Shown here: piece after piece, positions 1 through 7,405 of the stretch
How positions within the stretch are numbered: position 1 is the first letter of the stretch
How the letters are laid out: each line of letters opens with the position of its first letter
Source of the DNA: Methylocystaceae bacterium
Lineage (GTDB): Bacteria; Pseudomonadota; Alphaproteobacteria; Rhizobiales; Beijerinckiaceae
DNA length: 11,568 nucleotides
NCBI GenBank assembly: GCA_003105285.1
Contig: PQAN01000144.1
Location: 1 to 11,568, forward strand
Direction: 5' to 3'
Notes under the pieces: generated by a model
Told to the model about the DNA's origin: nothing
The model's input: only the letters and a program-made list of their open reading frames with translations
Database searches by the model: none
Position numbers and translations under genes: made by a program

Positions 1-3000
1 CGGCGAAGCGCTCGATGGTGGTGCGCTCGAACAAGTCGAGTCGATATTGAAACGACAGGACGAGCCCTCTCCTCGTCGCTGCCGCCATCAATTTCAGATC
101 GAAACGCTCGACACGTGTAGTGACCGCTTCGCCGCGGATCGCGCCATCTCCCCATGGCGTCGAAGCCGTCTCCTCACCGAGCGCGAATTCCGCGAAATCC
201 CCCTCGACATCCGACTGCGCCTGTTGCAACGCGAACCAGGTCTGGAATATCGGCCACTGCCCGACGACACGCTCAGGTTCCAGGCGTTCGACGAGCTCAG
301 AGAATGGAAAATCCTGGTGCTCCAGCGCCTCGAGCACGCGGCCCTGGACATCTCGAAGATATTCAGAAAATCGCATCGACGGCTCGACACGCGTCCGCAG
401 CGCCAGCGGATTGACGAAATTGCCGACCACTCCTCTGAATCGCTCTCGACTGCGTCCGCTGCCGGCGGTTCCAACGACGATGTCCGATCGGTGCGTGTGC
501 CGGTAGAGAACGATTTTGTACGCGCTGAGCAAAAGAGAAAATAGCGTGACTCCTCTCTCCCGGGCGAACTTCCGCAGAGCCGCCGCCAATTGCCCGCCGA
601 CATTTATGCGAACGCTCGATCCGACATAGCTCGGCTCCGAGGGACGCGGATGATCGATCGGCAGAGCCAAAACGGGAAGGTCGCCGCCGAGGCGCTCCCG
701 CCAATAGATCCAGGCGCGCTCGCAGGAGTCGCTGCGCAGATAGCGACGTTGCCACGACACGAACTCCGCGTAATCGGCAACGGGTCGCCGCAGCGCCGCC
801 TTTCGTCCTGAGCAACGCGCGACATACACTTTCTGAAGCTCCGACAAGAGAATGAGCAGAGACCATAAGTCCAGAGCGATATGATGCGCGCAGAGCAGCA
901 GAGTGGCGCGCTCCTCGCCCCGCCGATACAGGCTCGCCCTAAAGACCTCGCCCGTGCCGAGATCGAAAGGCGTCGCCGCGCGCCGCCCCATATCACTCTG
1001 CAGAGACTCGCTGGTCCAGCCCGTCGCGTCCACCGACGCGAACCAACCCGGATTCGGCTGCGCCGACCTGACGACACCTTCGCCGTCAACGGCATAGGCG
1101 CTCGATAGGATGGAATGGCGTTCGAACACGTCTCCGAGAGCCTTCTCCAGCGCGCGATAATCGATGCGCCCTTCAAAGCCCAGCGCTAGATGTAGATTGT
1201 AGGCGACCCCGGATGGCTCCAATTGATGAACCGCCCATATCGCTCGCTCTGTATGGGACAAAGCGCCGACATCCTCGTCCGCCACTGCGGTCGTCTCCGA
1301 CGATCCGAGACCTTCTTCGGCGCCCAACTCGTTCGCGATCTGCGTAAAGGTCTTTTCCGACATGAGCAGCGATAGGGGGACATCAGTTCCGAGCATCTCG
1401 TCGAGAGCGTGCTTGAGTTCGACCGATCGCAACGAATCGAGCCCGACACGGATGATTGGCCAATCGGCGACCAAGTCGCTTGCCGGAATGCGGAGCAATC
1501 TCGCCGCCGTCGATATGATGAAACGCGATATCAACGCCGCCTTCTGCGGCGGAGTGAGGAGCGGAAGTGTATCGCGCAATAGCGCCGTCGCTCCCGTGTC
1601 GTCGGTCGCTGTCGTTTGCTCGCCACGGGCTTCCTCGTCCTGCGTCCCTTCGCGCGCCACAACCTGGAGCGCATCGTCAAGGTAGCTGCGTCTGCATGCC
1701 GAGCGTCGAATCTTTCCGCTCGATGTCTTGGGAACCGATCCAGGCTGAACGAGAACGATCTCCAAAGGTGCGATGTCGGACGTGCGAGCGAGACATTCGC
1801 GAATTTTATGGAACAGCGCTTCAGCGCCTCCCAATCGCAGGGACGGGAGCTGTGAACGTTGTGGCTCGACGAGCAGGACGAACGCCTCCTGCTCGTTCAC
1901 GACGATCGAAAAGGCCGCGCTACAGCCCGTTCGAGCCTCCGCGACCTCATCGTCGATTACGCACTCGAAATCCTGTGGATAGTAATTTCGTCCCGCAATG
2001 ATGACGATATCTTTCGCCCGTCCTGTAACGAACAACTCGCCGGCGTCCAGAAATCCGAGATCGCCGGTGCGCATGAACCGCTGTGTCGGGTCGTCCGCGA
2101 GCCTCGCGCCGAACGTCGTCGCAGTCTTTTCCGGACGGTTCCAATATCCCTGCGCGACGCTCGCGCCGGCCACCCAAATCTCGCCGACCTCGTTATCGGC
2201 GCGGCGAGTCGCTGTGTCTGGGTCGACGACGACAACCTCATGCCCAGGCCATGCGCGCCCGCAGCCGATCACTGAGACCGCCTCTTCACCGCTGTCGACC
2301 GTCGTCGCTCGATTTCGTTCGACGTCCCGCCGATCGATCCGGCGCAGCGTGCCCGCTCGACCAGGCGTCGGCGCCGTCACGACCAGGGTCGCCTCCGCCA
2401 GGCCGTAGCAGGGAACAAACCTATCGCGGCGGAAGCCGCTCTCCGCGAACGCAGCCGCGAAACGATCCAGCGTCGCCGCCCGAACCGGCTCGGCCCCGCT
2501 GAACGCGATTCGCCAAGACGTCAAATCGAGACCACTTTTTTCGCTTTCGGTGATCCTTCGGATGCAGTGCTCGAAGCCGAAGTTCGGCCCGCCGCTCGTA
2601 TGCGCTCGATAATCTGAAATGGCGCGAAGCCAGCGTATCGGCTTTTCCAAGAAGGCCATCGGCGACATCAGGACGGCCTTCGCGCCGACATAGAGCGGCT
2701 GCAAAATATTTCCGATCAATCCCATGTCGTGATAGAGGGGCAGCCAACCGACGAGCGTCGACCGCTCGCTATGCCCAAAGCTCTCCTTGATCAGCGCCTG
2801 ATTGGCGATCAAATTGCCGTGGCTGACCATCACGCCGCGTGGATCCCCTGTCGATCCGGAGGTATATTGCAAAAATGCGAGACGGCACGGCTCGGCGGCG
2901 ACCGGCCGCCAGTCCGCGCCGTCAGAATTGATGCCATCCGTCAGGCACCATCGTTGCCGACCGATCCCCGCCTCCGCTTTCTCTTCGGCGACGAAACGCT

Positions 3001-3400
3001 CGTGAAGAGAGGAAATCGTCATGATGACGGCGGGCTTCGCATCGCTGACGATCGCTTGCAGTCTTTGAAGATGGCGCCCGGAAGGCGGGTAAGCCGGCAC
3101 CGCGACGACACCAGCATAGAGACAGCCGAAGAAAGCCTCAATGTAATCGAGGCCGGGTGGGTACAACAGCAGAGCTATCTGGTCTTCCAACCCCATATGC
3201 TGGAGCTCCGCGGCGATCGACTTCGCCCGCAGATCCAGTTCCCAGAATGTCAGGCGTGCACGCTCGGTTTCTCCGTCCTCGAGAAAAATATAAGCGGTTT
3301 CATCCGACTGCACGGCTGCGCGTAATCGCAGCAGCGAAACGAGATCCTTGACGCTTTCCAGCGATCGTTCGCCGTGCGCTGAGGGTGACATGGAGATCAT
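1..3400 (-). CDS. Lipopeptide megasynthase, N-terminal part: FAAL-ACP-condensation domain (partial)
   Basis: Start module of a hybrid lipopeptide synthetase; 1133 codons lie in the window and the frame runs off the left edge without a stop. Residues about 10-600 are a fatty acyl-AMP ligase, which activates a free fatty acid with ATP and passes it to an ACP rather than to CoA. Visible motifs are YTSGSTGDPRGVMVSH (about 177), PLYHDMGLIGN (about 222), SGGPNFGFEHC (about 270), CYGLAEATL (about 331), RTGDLGFLDAGELFVTGR (about 441), GRNYYPQD (about 468) and PKTSSGK (about 563). An ACP follows, with Ser656 in GLDSL as the phosphopantetheine site. From about 712 a condensation domain begins, with HHIALDLWS at 839-847. 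Its position after FAAL-ACP suggests it acylates the first amino acid. ATG at 3400 is chosen; ATG at 3391 is in frame and equally possible, and neither has a clear Shine-Dalgarno. It starts 31 bp after the hydroxylase gene. No adenylation domain is visible, so the first amino acid cannot be predicted. Confidence 0.93.
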   Translation of the reverse strand, partial: MISMSPSAHGERSLESVKDLVSLLRLRAAVQSDETAYIFLEDGETERARLTFWELDLRAKSIAAELQHMGLEDQIALLLYPPGLDYIEAFFGCLYAGVVAVPAYPPSGRHLQRLQAIVSDAKPAVIMTISSLHERFVAEEKAEAGIGRQRWCLTDGINSDGADWRPVAAEPCRLAFLQYTSGSTGDPRGVMVSHGNLIANQALIKESFGHSERSTLVGWLPLYHDMGLIGNILQPLYVGAKAVLMSPMAFLEKPIRWLRAISDYRAHTSGGPNFGFEHCIRRITESEKSGLDLTSWRIAFSGAEPVRAATLDRFAAAFAESGFRRDRFVPCYGLAEATLVVTAPTPGRAGTLRRIDRRDVERNRATTVDSGEEAVSVIGCGRAWPGHEVVVVDPDTATRRADNEVGEIWVAGASVAQGYWNRPEKTATTFGARLADDPTQRFMRTGDLGFLDAGELFVTGRAKDIVIIAGRNYYPQDFECVIDDEVAEARTGCSAAFSIVVNEQEAFVLLVEPQRSQLPSLRLGGAEALFHKIRECLARTSDIAPLEIVLVQPGSVPKTSSGKIRRSACRRSYLDDALQVVAREGTQDEEARGEQTTATDDTGATALLRDTLPLLTPPQKAALISRFIISTAARLLRIPASDLVADWPIIRVGLDSLRSVELKHALDEMLGTDVPLSLLMSEKTFTQIANELGAEEGLGSSETTAVADEDVGALSHTERAIWAVHQLEPSGVAYNLHLALGFEGRIDYRALEKALGDVFERHSILSSAYAVDGEGVVRSAQPNPGWFASVDATGWTSESLQSDMGRRAATPFDLGTGEVFRASLYRRGEERATLLLCAHHIALDLWSLLILLSELQKVYVARCSGRKAALRRPVADYAEFVSWQRRYLRSDSCERAWIYWRERLGGDLPVLALPIDHPRPSEPSYVGSSVRINVGGQLAAALRKFARERGVTLFSLLLSAYKIVLYRHTHRSDIVVGTAGSGRSRERFRGVVGNFVNPLALRTRVEPSMRFSEYLRDVQGRVLEALEHQDFPFSELVERLEPERVVGQWPIFQTWFALQQAQSDVEGDFAEFALGEETASTPWGDGAIRGEAVTTRVERFDLKLMAAATRRGLVLSFQYRLDLFERTTIERFA

Positions 3401-3431
3401 GGCTGTTGTATCCGCACGTAAGACAATTGTT

Positions 3432-4325
3432 TCACGAGACGTAATCGAGATAGGATCGGTAGTAGGGAAACAGAACTCTCGCCGCGACACCGGTCCACAT
3501 TCCGAAAGCGATGACCGAATTGTAATAGACGTTCTTCATCGGCATCCCTCGAGCGAACGCTAGCGCCCCCCGGAGAGCGCTTTCCTTGGTATGCCAGTCG
3601 ACATTGAATGAAAGACCGCAATCCAGGCTGCGCACATGATGGAGCGCGCCAGGTGGCATGTATAGTACGTCTCCCGGCTCGACGACGACTTCGACTGGAC
3701 TCGCCGATCTGAACAACGGATGGCGGTCATAATCGGGATTTTCGACGTCCACCGCGCACCATCGCCAGTCACGAGGGTAGCAATAGACGAGCTGTTTATA
3801 GGGTAGCAGAGTGAATTTCTTGCGTCCCATCACTTGAAAAAACAGATTGTGAGTCAACAGGCAGTCGAAATGCAGCGGCGTCACGCTTCCCGAAGGGCCG
3901 AGAAACAGCTGCGCGAATTTTGGCCAATCGGCGCCATACCAGGCGGGAAAAAAGCCGCAGGGAAATTGCTCGAGATCGGCAGCGGCGTCGGCTAAAATGC
4001 TCGTCAACGGCACATCGTGCAGATAAGGAGGCCGCCGCCTCGAGGCCGCTTCTTCGTCATCGCCGGCTTCGTAGCGTTCCAGGCTGTCGACGTAAGCGTC
4101 GAGGCGAACATGCGAGAGACGAATTCCAGATTCGTCCCAATCCTTCAAAACGATGCGGCGTTCGCCGGCGCGCCGTCGTAGATGATCCAAGCTCCAGACA
4201 TGGCGCGCCGCACATCCCTCGAAGCCCTTGGAGATCAATACAGGTCGCCGATGGCGAACGTAGCCTGCGACGAATTCCTCGGGCGAAAGATGCGCCACGC
4301 GATCGATCTTATACGAGATCGACAT
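3432..4325 (-). CDS. Cupin_8/JmjC-fold Fe(II)/2-oxoglutarate hydroxylase, FIH-like
   Basis: A 297-residue protein of the cupin_8 (JmjC-like) family, probably a soluble oxygenase that hydroxylates an amino-acid side chain using Fe(II), O2 and 2-oxoglutarate. The metal triad is readable: His152 and Asp154 in PLHFD, and His229 (or His230) in PPGALHHVRSL. Lys169 in GRKKFTLL sits where FIH-type enzymes bind 2-oxoglutarate. The stretches ENPDYDRHPLF, VEPGDVLYMPPG and SFNVDWH match the layout of human factor-inhibiting HIF remarkably well. The C-terminal 30 residues are hydrophobic and aromatic. ATG at 4325 is preceded by AAAGGA at good spacing. It lies between the MbtH gene and the synthetase in the same direction, so tailoring of an amino acid or of the carrier-bound peptide is the natural inference. 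The substrate is not determinable here; a free amino acid or a protein are alternatives. Confidence 0.87.
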   Translation of the reverse strand: MSISYKIDRVAHLSPEEFVAGYVRHRRPVLISKGFEGCAARHVWSLDHLRRRAGERRIVLKDWDESGIRLSHVRLDAYVDSLERYEAGDDEEAASRRRPPYLHDVPLTSILADAAADLEQFPCGFFPAWYGADWPKFAQLFLGPSGSVTPLHFDCLLTHNLFFQVMGRKKFTLLPYKQLVYCYPRDWRWCAVDVENPDYDRHPLFRSASPVEVVVEPGDVLYMPPGALHHVRSLDCGLSFNVDWHTKESALRGALAFARGMPMKNVYYNSVIAFGMWTGVAARVLFPYYRSYLDYVS

Positions 4326-4371
4326 CGGAAATCCTTTGTGAGCGAAGCGAGCAAACTGAGCGGTTGAACGA

Positions 4372-4387
4372 GGCGCTTTCGAACGCC
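4372..4387 (-). other. Small hairpin between the MbtH and hydroxylase genes
   Basis: On the minus strand the 16 bases GGCGTTCGAAAGCGCC can fold as a six-pair stem (one G-T wobble) with a CGAA loop, inside the 82-bp gap between the MbtH stop codon and the hydroxylase start. No T-run follows, so it does not look like a terminator. An mRNA-stability or processing element is possible, but chance cannot be excluded for so short a stem. Confidence 0.25.
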
Positions 4388-4407
4388 GTTGCCGGAGCCC
4401 TAAAGAG

Positions 4408-4644
4408 CTATCGATCCGCGAGGACGCCCTTCGCCTCGGCTTCCTCCATCTGCCTACGCAGGCTCAGCGGACGCATGTCGGTCCATACTTCCTTGATGAA
4501 TGCGAGGCATTCGGCCTTCTCCCCAGTCTTCCCGACCGCACGCCATCCATTCGGAATGTCCTTATATTCTGGCCAGATCGAATATTGCTCTTCGTGGTTG
4601 ACCACGACCGTGTAGATCGCCTTGTCGTCTTCTTCCCAAGCCAT
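4408..4644 (-). CDS. MbtH-like protein
   Basis: A 78-residue MbtH-family protein, the small chaperone-like partner that binds NRPS adenylation domains and raises their solubility or activity. The family signature is nearly complete: NHEEQYSIWP at 16-25, PNGW at 31-34, CLAFIKEVWTDMRPLSLR at 46-63, with the conserved tryptophans Trp24, Trp34 and Trp54. The length is usual for the family. ATG at 4644 has a strong AAGGAG about eight bases upstream. The gene begins only 12 bp after the aminotransferase stop, so the two are almost certainly co-transcribed. Its presence implies that at least one adenylation domain is encoded by the cluster beyond the left edge of the window. Confidence 0.97.
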   Translation of the reverse strand: MAWEEDDKAIYTVVVNHEEQYSIWPEYKDIPNGWRAVGKTGEKAECLAFIKEVWTDMRPLSLRRQMEEAEAKGVLADR

Positions 4645-4656
4645 CGAAATAACTCC

Positions 4657-6153
4657 TTATAGAACTGCTTCCGCCGAACGCGCCGCATCGAGGAACCGAT
4701 CGGCGATCGCATCGATGTCTGCCTCGTCGACGATCAGAGGCGGCAGGAAACGCACGACCGAACCGCTTCGTCCGCCCAACTCCACGATCAGTCCGCGACG
4801 CAGACATTCGCGTTGAATATCCCGCGCGAGTTTCGGAGACGGAGGAGGAGGCTCACCCGCGGTGCCGACCGCGTCCTTGTCGACGATTTCCGCCCCGATC
4901 AACAATCCGCGTCCCCGCACATCGCCGATGGAGCGAAGCTCGGCCGCGCCTCCTTCGAGCATCGACTGAAGAAGTCTTCCCCGCTCGAACGCCCGGCGTT
5001 CGAGACGACATTCGCGAACATGACGAATCGTCACGGCGCCGGCTGCAAAGGCGAGTTGATTGCCCCTGAACGTCCCGGCGTGAGCGCCGGGCTTCCATTC
5101 GTCCAAATCTTGGTGATAGATCACCACGGACAGAGGAAGTCCGCCGCCGATCGCCTTGGAGAGCACGAGCACGTCCGGCGTTATGGCCGCATGTTCGAAC
5201 GCGTATAGGCGCCCAGTTCGGCCGAGGCCCGTCTGCACTTCGTCGACGATCAGCGGTATGCCACGCCGCTTCGTTATCGAACGGACCTTTCGCAACCAAT
5301 CGTCGGGAGCCGGATTGACGCCGCCTTCTCCCTGCACCACTTCGAGGATCATTCCGGCGGGAAGCAACACGCCACTGTTTGGGTCGTCCAGAACCGTCTC
5401 GATATAGCGGGCACCCAGATCGGCCCCCTCGACGCCACCCACTCCGAAAGGGCAACGATAGGCGGAAGGGTACGGCAGAAACTGCACCTCGGCCGACAGC
5501 CCGGCGAGCGCCAATTTCGGAACGCTTTCTCCGCTGACACTCAACGCGCCATGCGTCATTCCGTGATAGGCGCCATGAAAGGCGACAATTCCCCTGCGTC
5601 CGCTCGCGGTCTTGACGAGCTTCAACGCCGCTTCGACGGCGTCGGCGCCGGACGGACCACAAAACTGTATCTTGTAATTCTTCGCGAATCGATCCGGCAG
5701 ACTGTCGAACAAATCCCGGATGAATCTGTCCTTGAAAGGCGTCGGCAGATCGAGCGTCTGGAAGGGAATTTCTTCGCTCAGAGCATTGCGGATCGCCTCC
5801 ACGACTACAGGGTGATTGTGGCCGAGCGCCAGCGCCCCGGCTCCGGCGAGGCAATCGATATATTCCCGGCCTTCTACGTCCGTGACTCGCATTCCACGAG
5901 CCGATTTGATAGCCAACGGGATTCGACGCGGATAGGTCCGCGCATTCGACTCGATCGCCGCCTGGCGATCGAGAAAGACATTTCCGAAATTCTGGTGGAA
6001 TGGCGCGGGAACCAGACCGTCGTCGAGAAGCGAGCCATTCACGCTCGCTTTCGAGGAATCTGTCGCGAACGCCGCCTCGACTCCGATTTGCGTCACCAAG
6101 GAGGTCGTCTGCTGTGGACCTGCGGCTCCATCGCGTGACAAGTCGTGTGACAT
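4657..6153 (-). CDS. Diaminobutyrate-type class III aminotransferase (L-2,4-diaminobutyrate:2-oxoglutarate)
   Basis: A 498-residue PLP-dependent class III aminotransferase. The best match is the family that aminates aspartate 4-semialdehyde, with glutamate as donor, to make L-2,4-diaminobutyrate (EctB, PvdH and Dat type), a common NRPS building block. The core starts at about residue 60 (FLDRQAAIESNARTYPR). GPSGADAVEAALKL (166-179) is the cofactor-phosphate region, FHGAYHGMT (192-200) holds the ring-stacking aromatic, IVDEVQTGLGRTGR (302-315) contains Asp304, and Lys333 in LSKAIGGGLP is the Schiff-base lysine. ATG at 6153 is chosen because AAGGGA lies about eight bases upstream. The frame stays open to 6597, but those 148 codons have Arg/Ser-rich shadow-like composition and no family similarity. 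About 55 low-complexity residues before the core are more than usual for EctB. It is the first gene of the leftward operon. Other omega-aminotransferases of this class are possible. Confidence 0.88.
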   Translation of the reverse strand: MSHDLSRDGAAGPQQTTSLVTQIGVEAAFATDSSKASVNGSLLDDGLVPAPFHQNFGNVFLDRQAAIESNARTYPRRIPLAIKSARGMRVTDVEGREYIDCLAGAGALALGHNHPVVVEAIRNALSEEIPFQTLDLPTPFKDRFIRDLFDSLPDRFAKNYKIQFCGPSGADAVEAALKLVKTASGRRGIVAFHGAYHGMTHGALSVSGESVPKLALAGLSAEVQFLPYPSAYRCPFGVGGVEGADLGARYIETVLDDPNSGVLLPAGMILEVVQGEGGVNPAPDDWLRKVRSITKRRGIPLIVDEVQTGLGRTGRLYAFEHAAITPDVLVLSKAIGGGLPLSVVIYHQDLDEWKPGAHAGTFRGNQLAFAAGAVTIRHVRECRLERRAFERGRLLQSMLEGGAAELRSIGDVRGRGLLIGAEIVDKDAVGTAGEPPPPSPKLARDIQRECLRRGLIVELGGRSGSVVRFLPPLIVDEADIDAIADRFLDAARSAEAVL

Positions 6154-6611
6154 GACATGCGTCCCTTGCTCGGAAGATCGTGACGATCTGCACCGATCAG
6201 CGCTGACGTCCCGTCTTCTGTCGATTAAGACGGATGGCGACGACCGTTCATGCCAAAAAAATAATTGAGACGGCCTCGTCGATCCTCCCGCGATCGAACA
6301 CAGAACGCGTTTGCTGCTCGAACGAAGACGCGCCTCTGTCGCTTTCGGATCGAGTCTGTTCGGACGTCGACCGCAACTTCCGCGGACAGAACATAGGATG
6401 CCTTCTCTACGGCCTATCCCAAAAAGGAAAATCGACCGCGAGGATCGATTTTTTCTGGCACGTTCTTGCGTGCGTATCCGTCTGACAAAAATGAGAAGCG
6501 CTTCCAATATCGGAATTCGTAGGAAATTGTTCGAACCGCCGAACGACAGTGCCGATCGGCGGCTATCTGTCAGTCGAGTCCTTGTTTTGCGCTTCAAACC
6601 GGAAGAACGGC
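6154..6611. promoter_or_regulatory. Divergent intergenic region between the lipopeptide and sulfation operons
   Basis: This 458-bp stretch separates the start of the aminotransferase gene (minus) from that of the APS kinase gene (plus) and must hold the promoters of both operons. It is locally AT-richer than the genes (for example 6255-6268 and 6421-6455). No convincing -35/-10 pair, Fur box or lux-type operator was found by eye. The clear structures are the hairpin at 6428-6452 and a weaker inverted repeat, ATAGG at 6393-6397 against CCTAT at 6413-6417, just to its left. Open frames crossing the region look like chance ORFs. The size is generous for a plain divergent promoter, which leaves room for leader RNAs on both sides. 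Confidence 0.55.
6428..6454. terminator. GNRA-loop hairpin with T-rich flanks on both sides (terminator or attenuator candidate)
   Basis: The left arm AAAATCGACC (6428-6437) pairs with GG (6442-6443) and TCGATTTT (6445-6452), leaving one bulged A at 6444 and a GCGA tetraloop (6438-6441), a GNRA type. Reading right, the stem ends in TTTTTT (6449-6454). Reading left, the arm also ends in TTTT, followed by CCTTTTTG. It therefore resembles a bidirectional intrinsic terminator, although only part of the stem is GC. It lies 158 bp upstream of the APS kinase start and 275 bp upstream of the aminotransferase start, so it could attenuate leader transcripts or insulate the two divergent promoters. Confidence 0.5.
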
Positions 6612-7358
6612 ATGAATAGAAAGATTTTGATCATGGGCCTTCCCGGCGCCGGAAAGACGACCTTGAGTCGTGCGCTGAGGCCGTTGTTGGGCGCTGTGGC
6701 TTTCAACGCGGACGACGCTCGCGCCAACATCTCGAAGGACCTGGGCTTCTCGCACGAGGATCGGATCGAGCAAGCAAGGCGCATGGGATGGATGTGCGAT
6801 CGCGTCGTGGAAGCGGGAGGTACCGCGATCGCGGACTTCGTCTGTCCGACGCCCGAAACACGCGCGGCGTTCGGCGACTCTTTCGTCATTTGGGTCGACC
6901 GAATTCAACGAGGACGTTTCGAGGATACCAACCGCCTCTTCGTTCCCCCCGAACGTTACGATCTGCGCATAGACGCCGAAGGCGACGCCGAACATTGGGC
7001 AAAATGCGCTCTGTCCGTTCTGCGGCCAGGGCTCGATCCGTCGAGGCCGGCGGCTCTCTTCCTTTTTGGATGTCGACGCTCGTGGATGGACGAACTCCCC
7101 ATCGTCGAGAGCAGGCTACGACGAGGCGATCATGCCTACATAGCATTTTTGGAAGATCACGGGGAGAGTGGCGATTTCGAGCAATCGCAAGGGAGCGCGA
7201 GACGCGCCGTGGCGAACGCTCTCGAAGCCTATACCGAACGAGTCCACGTGATGGCCATTCCGCCAGTGAGCCGCGTCTACGTTGATCGCCATGCAGAACA
7301 TCTGCTCTACGGACTTGAATTCGAACACATGCGGTCCGGCGAGGCTGAAGCGCTCTGA
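6612..7358 (+). CDS. Adenylylsulfate (APS) kinase with a degenerate nucleotidyltransferase-like C-terminal half
   Basis: A 248-residue protein. Residues 1-140 are an APS kinase, which phosphorylates adenosine 5'-phosphosulfate to PAPS, the sulfuryl donor. The P-loop is GLPGAGKT at 9-16. NADDARANI at 32-40 matches the DGDxxR substrate region, and NRLFVPPERYDLRI at 107-120 matches the late substrate-binding segment. Residues 145-240 (ALFLFGCRRSWMDELPIVESRL, then AYIAFLEDHG and VYVDRHAEHLLYGLEF) resemble the cytidylyltransferase-like domain sometimes fused to such kinases, but the HxGH active-site motif is replaced by MDELP, so this half is probably not catalytic. The domain assignment is from memory of family patterns. 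ATG at 6612 is preferred over 6549 because GGAAGAA lies just upstream. It is the first gene of the rightward operon, 47 bp before the sulfotransferase, which would use its product. No ATP sulfurylase is visible. Confidence 0.82.
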   Translation: MNRKILIMGLPGAGKTTLSRALRPLLGAVAFNADDARANISKDLGFSHEDRIEQARRMGWMCDRVVEAGGTAIADFVCPTPETRAAFGDSFVIWVDRIQRGRFEDTNRLFVPPERYDLRIDAEGDAEHWAKCALSVLRPGLDPSRPAALFLFGCRRSWMDELPIVESRLRRGDHAYIAFLEDHGESGDFEQSQGSARRAVANALEAYTERVHVMAIPPVSRVYVDRHAEHLLYGLEFEHMRSGEAEAL

Positions 7359-7405
7359 ACCAGAAATCGATCTGCAATCGAAGACGCTCCTGGAAGGATG
7401 ACGGC

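Noticed and set aside
2729..3325. 198-codon plus-strand open frame over the FAAL region
   Set aside because: It is the antisense shadow of the FAAL, which carries unmistakable motifs in the minus frame; the same holds for the plus frames at 47-544 and 1859-2275.
3920..4615. 231-codon plus-strand open frame over the hydroxylase and MbtH genes
   Set aside because: It has a basic, low-complexity translation antisense to two genes with clear family motifs and good ribosome sites.
1..6153. A definite siderophore cluster assignment
   Set aside because: Dab, MbtH, a FAAL start and a hydroxylase would fit a lipopeptide siderophore, but no TonB receptor, iron regulator, N-hydroxylase of known type or export gene is visible.
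4853..6193. 446-codon minus-strand frame overlapping the aminotransferase
   Set aside because: It is Arg/Ser-rich, a frame-shifted shadow of the aminotransferase, which has all PLP motifs in the other frame.
6154..6420. Possible sigma-70 promoter or Fur/lux-type operator for the divergent operons
   Set aside because: Candidate boxes such as TTGGCA and TTAATC on the minus strand have wrong spacing (about 22 bases), and no palindrome matches a known operator.
6154..6597. 148-codon open extension upstream of the Dab aminotransferase start
   Set aside because: The translation is Arg/Ser-rich, with no family similarity, and spans an AT-rich region with a strong hairpin. ATG 6153 has a plausible ribosome site.
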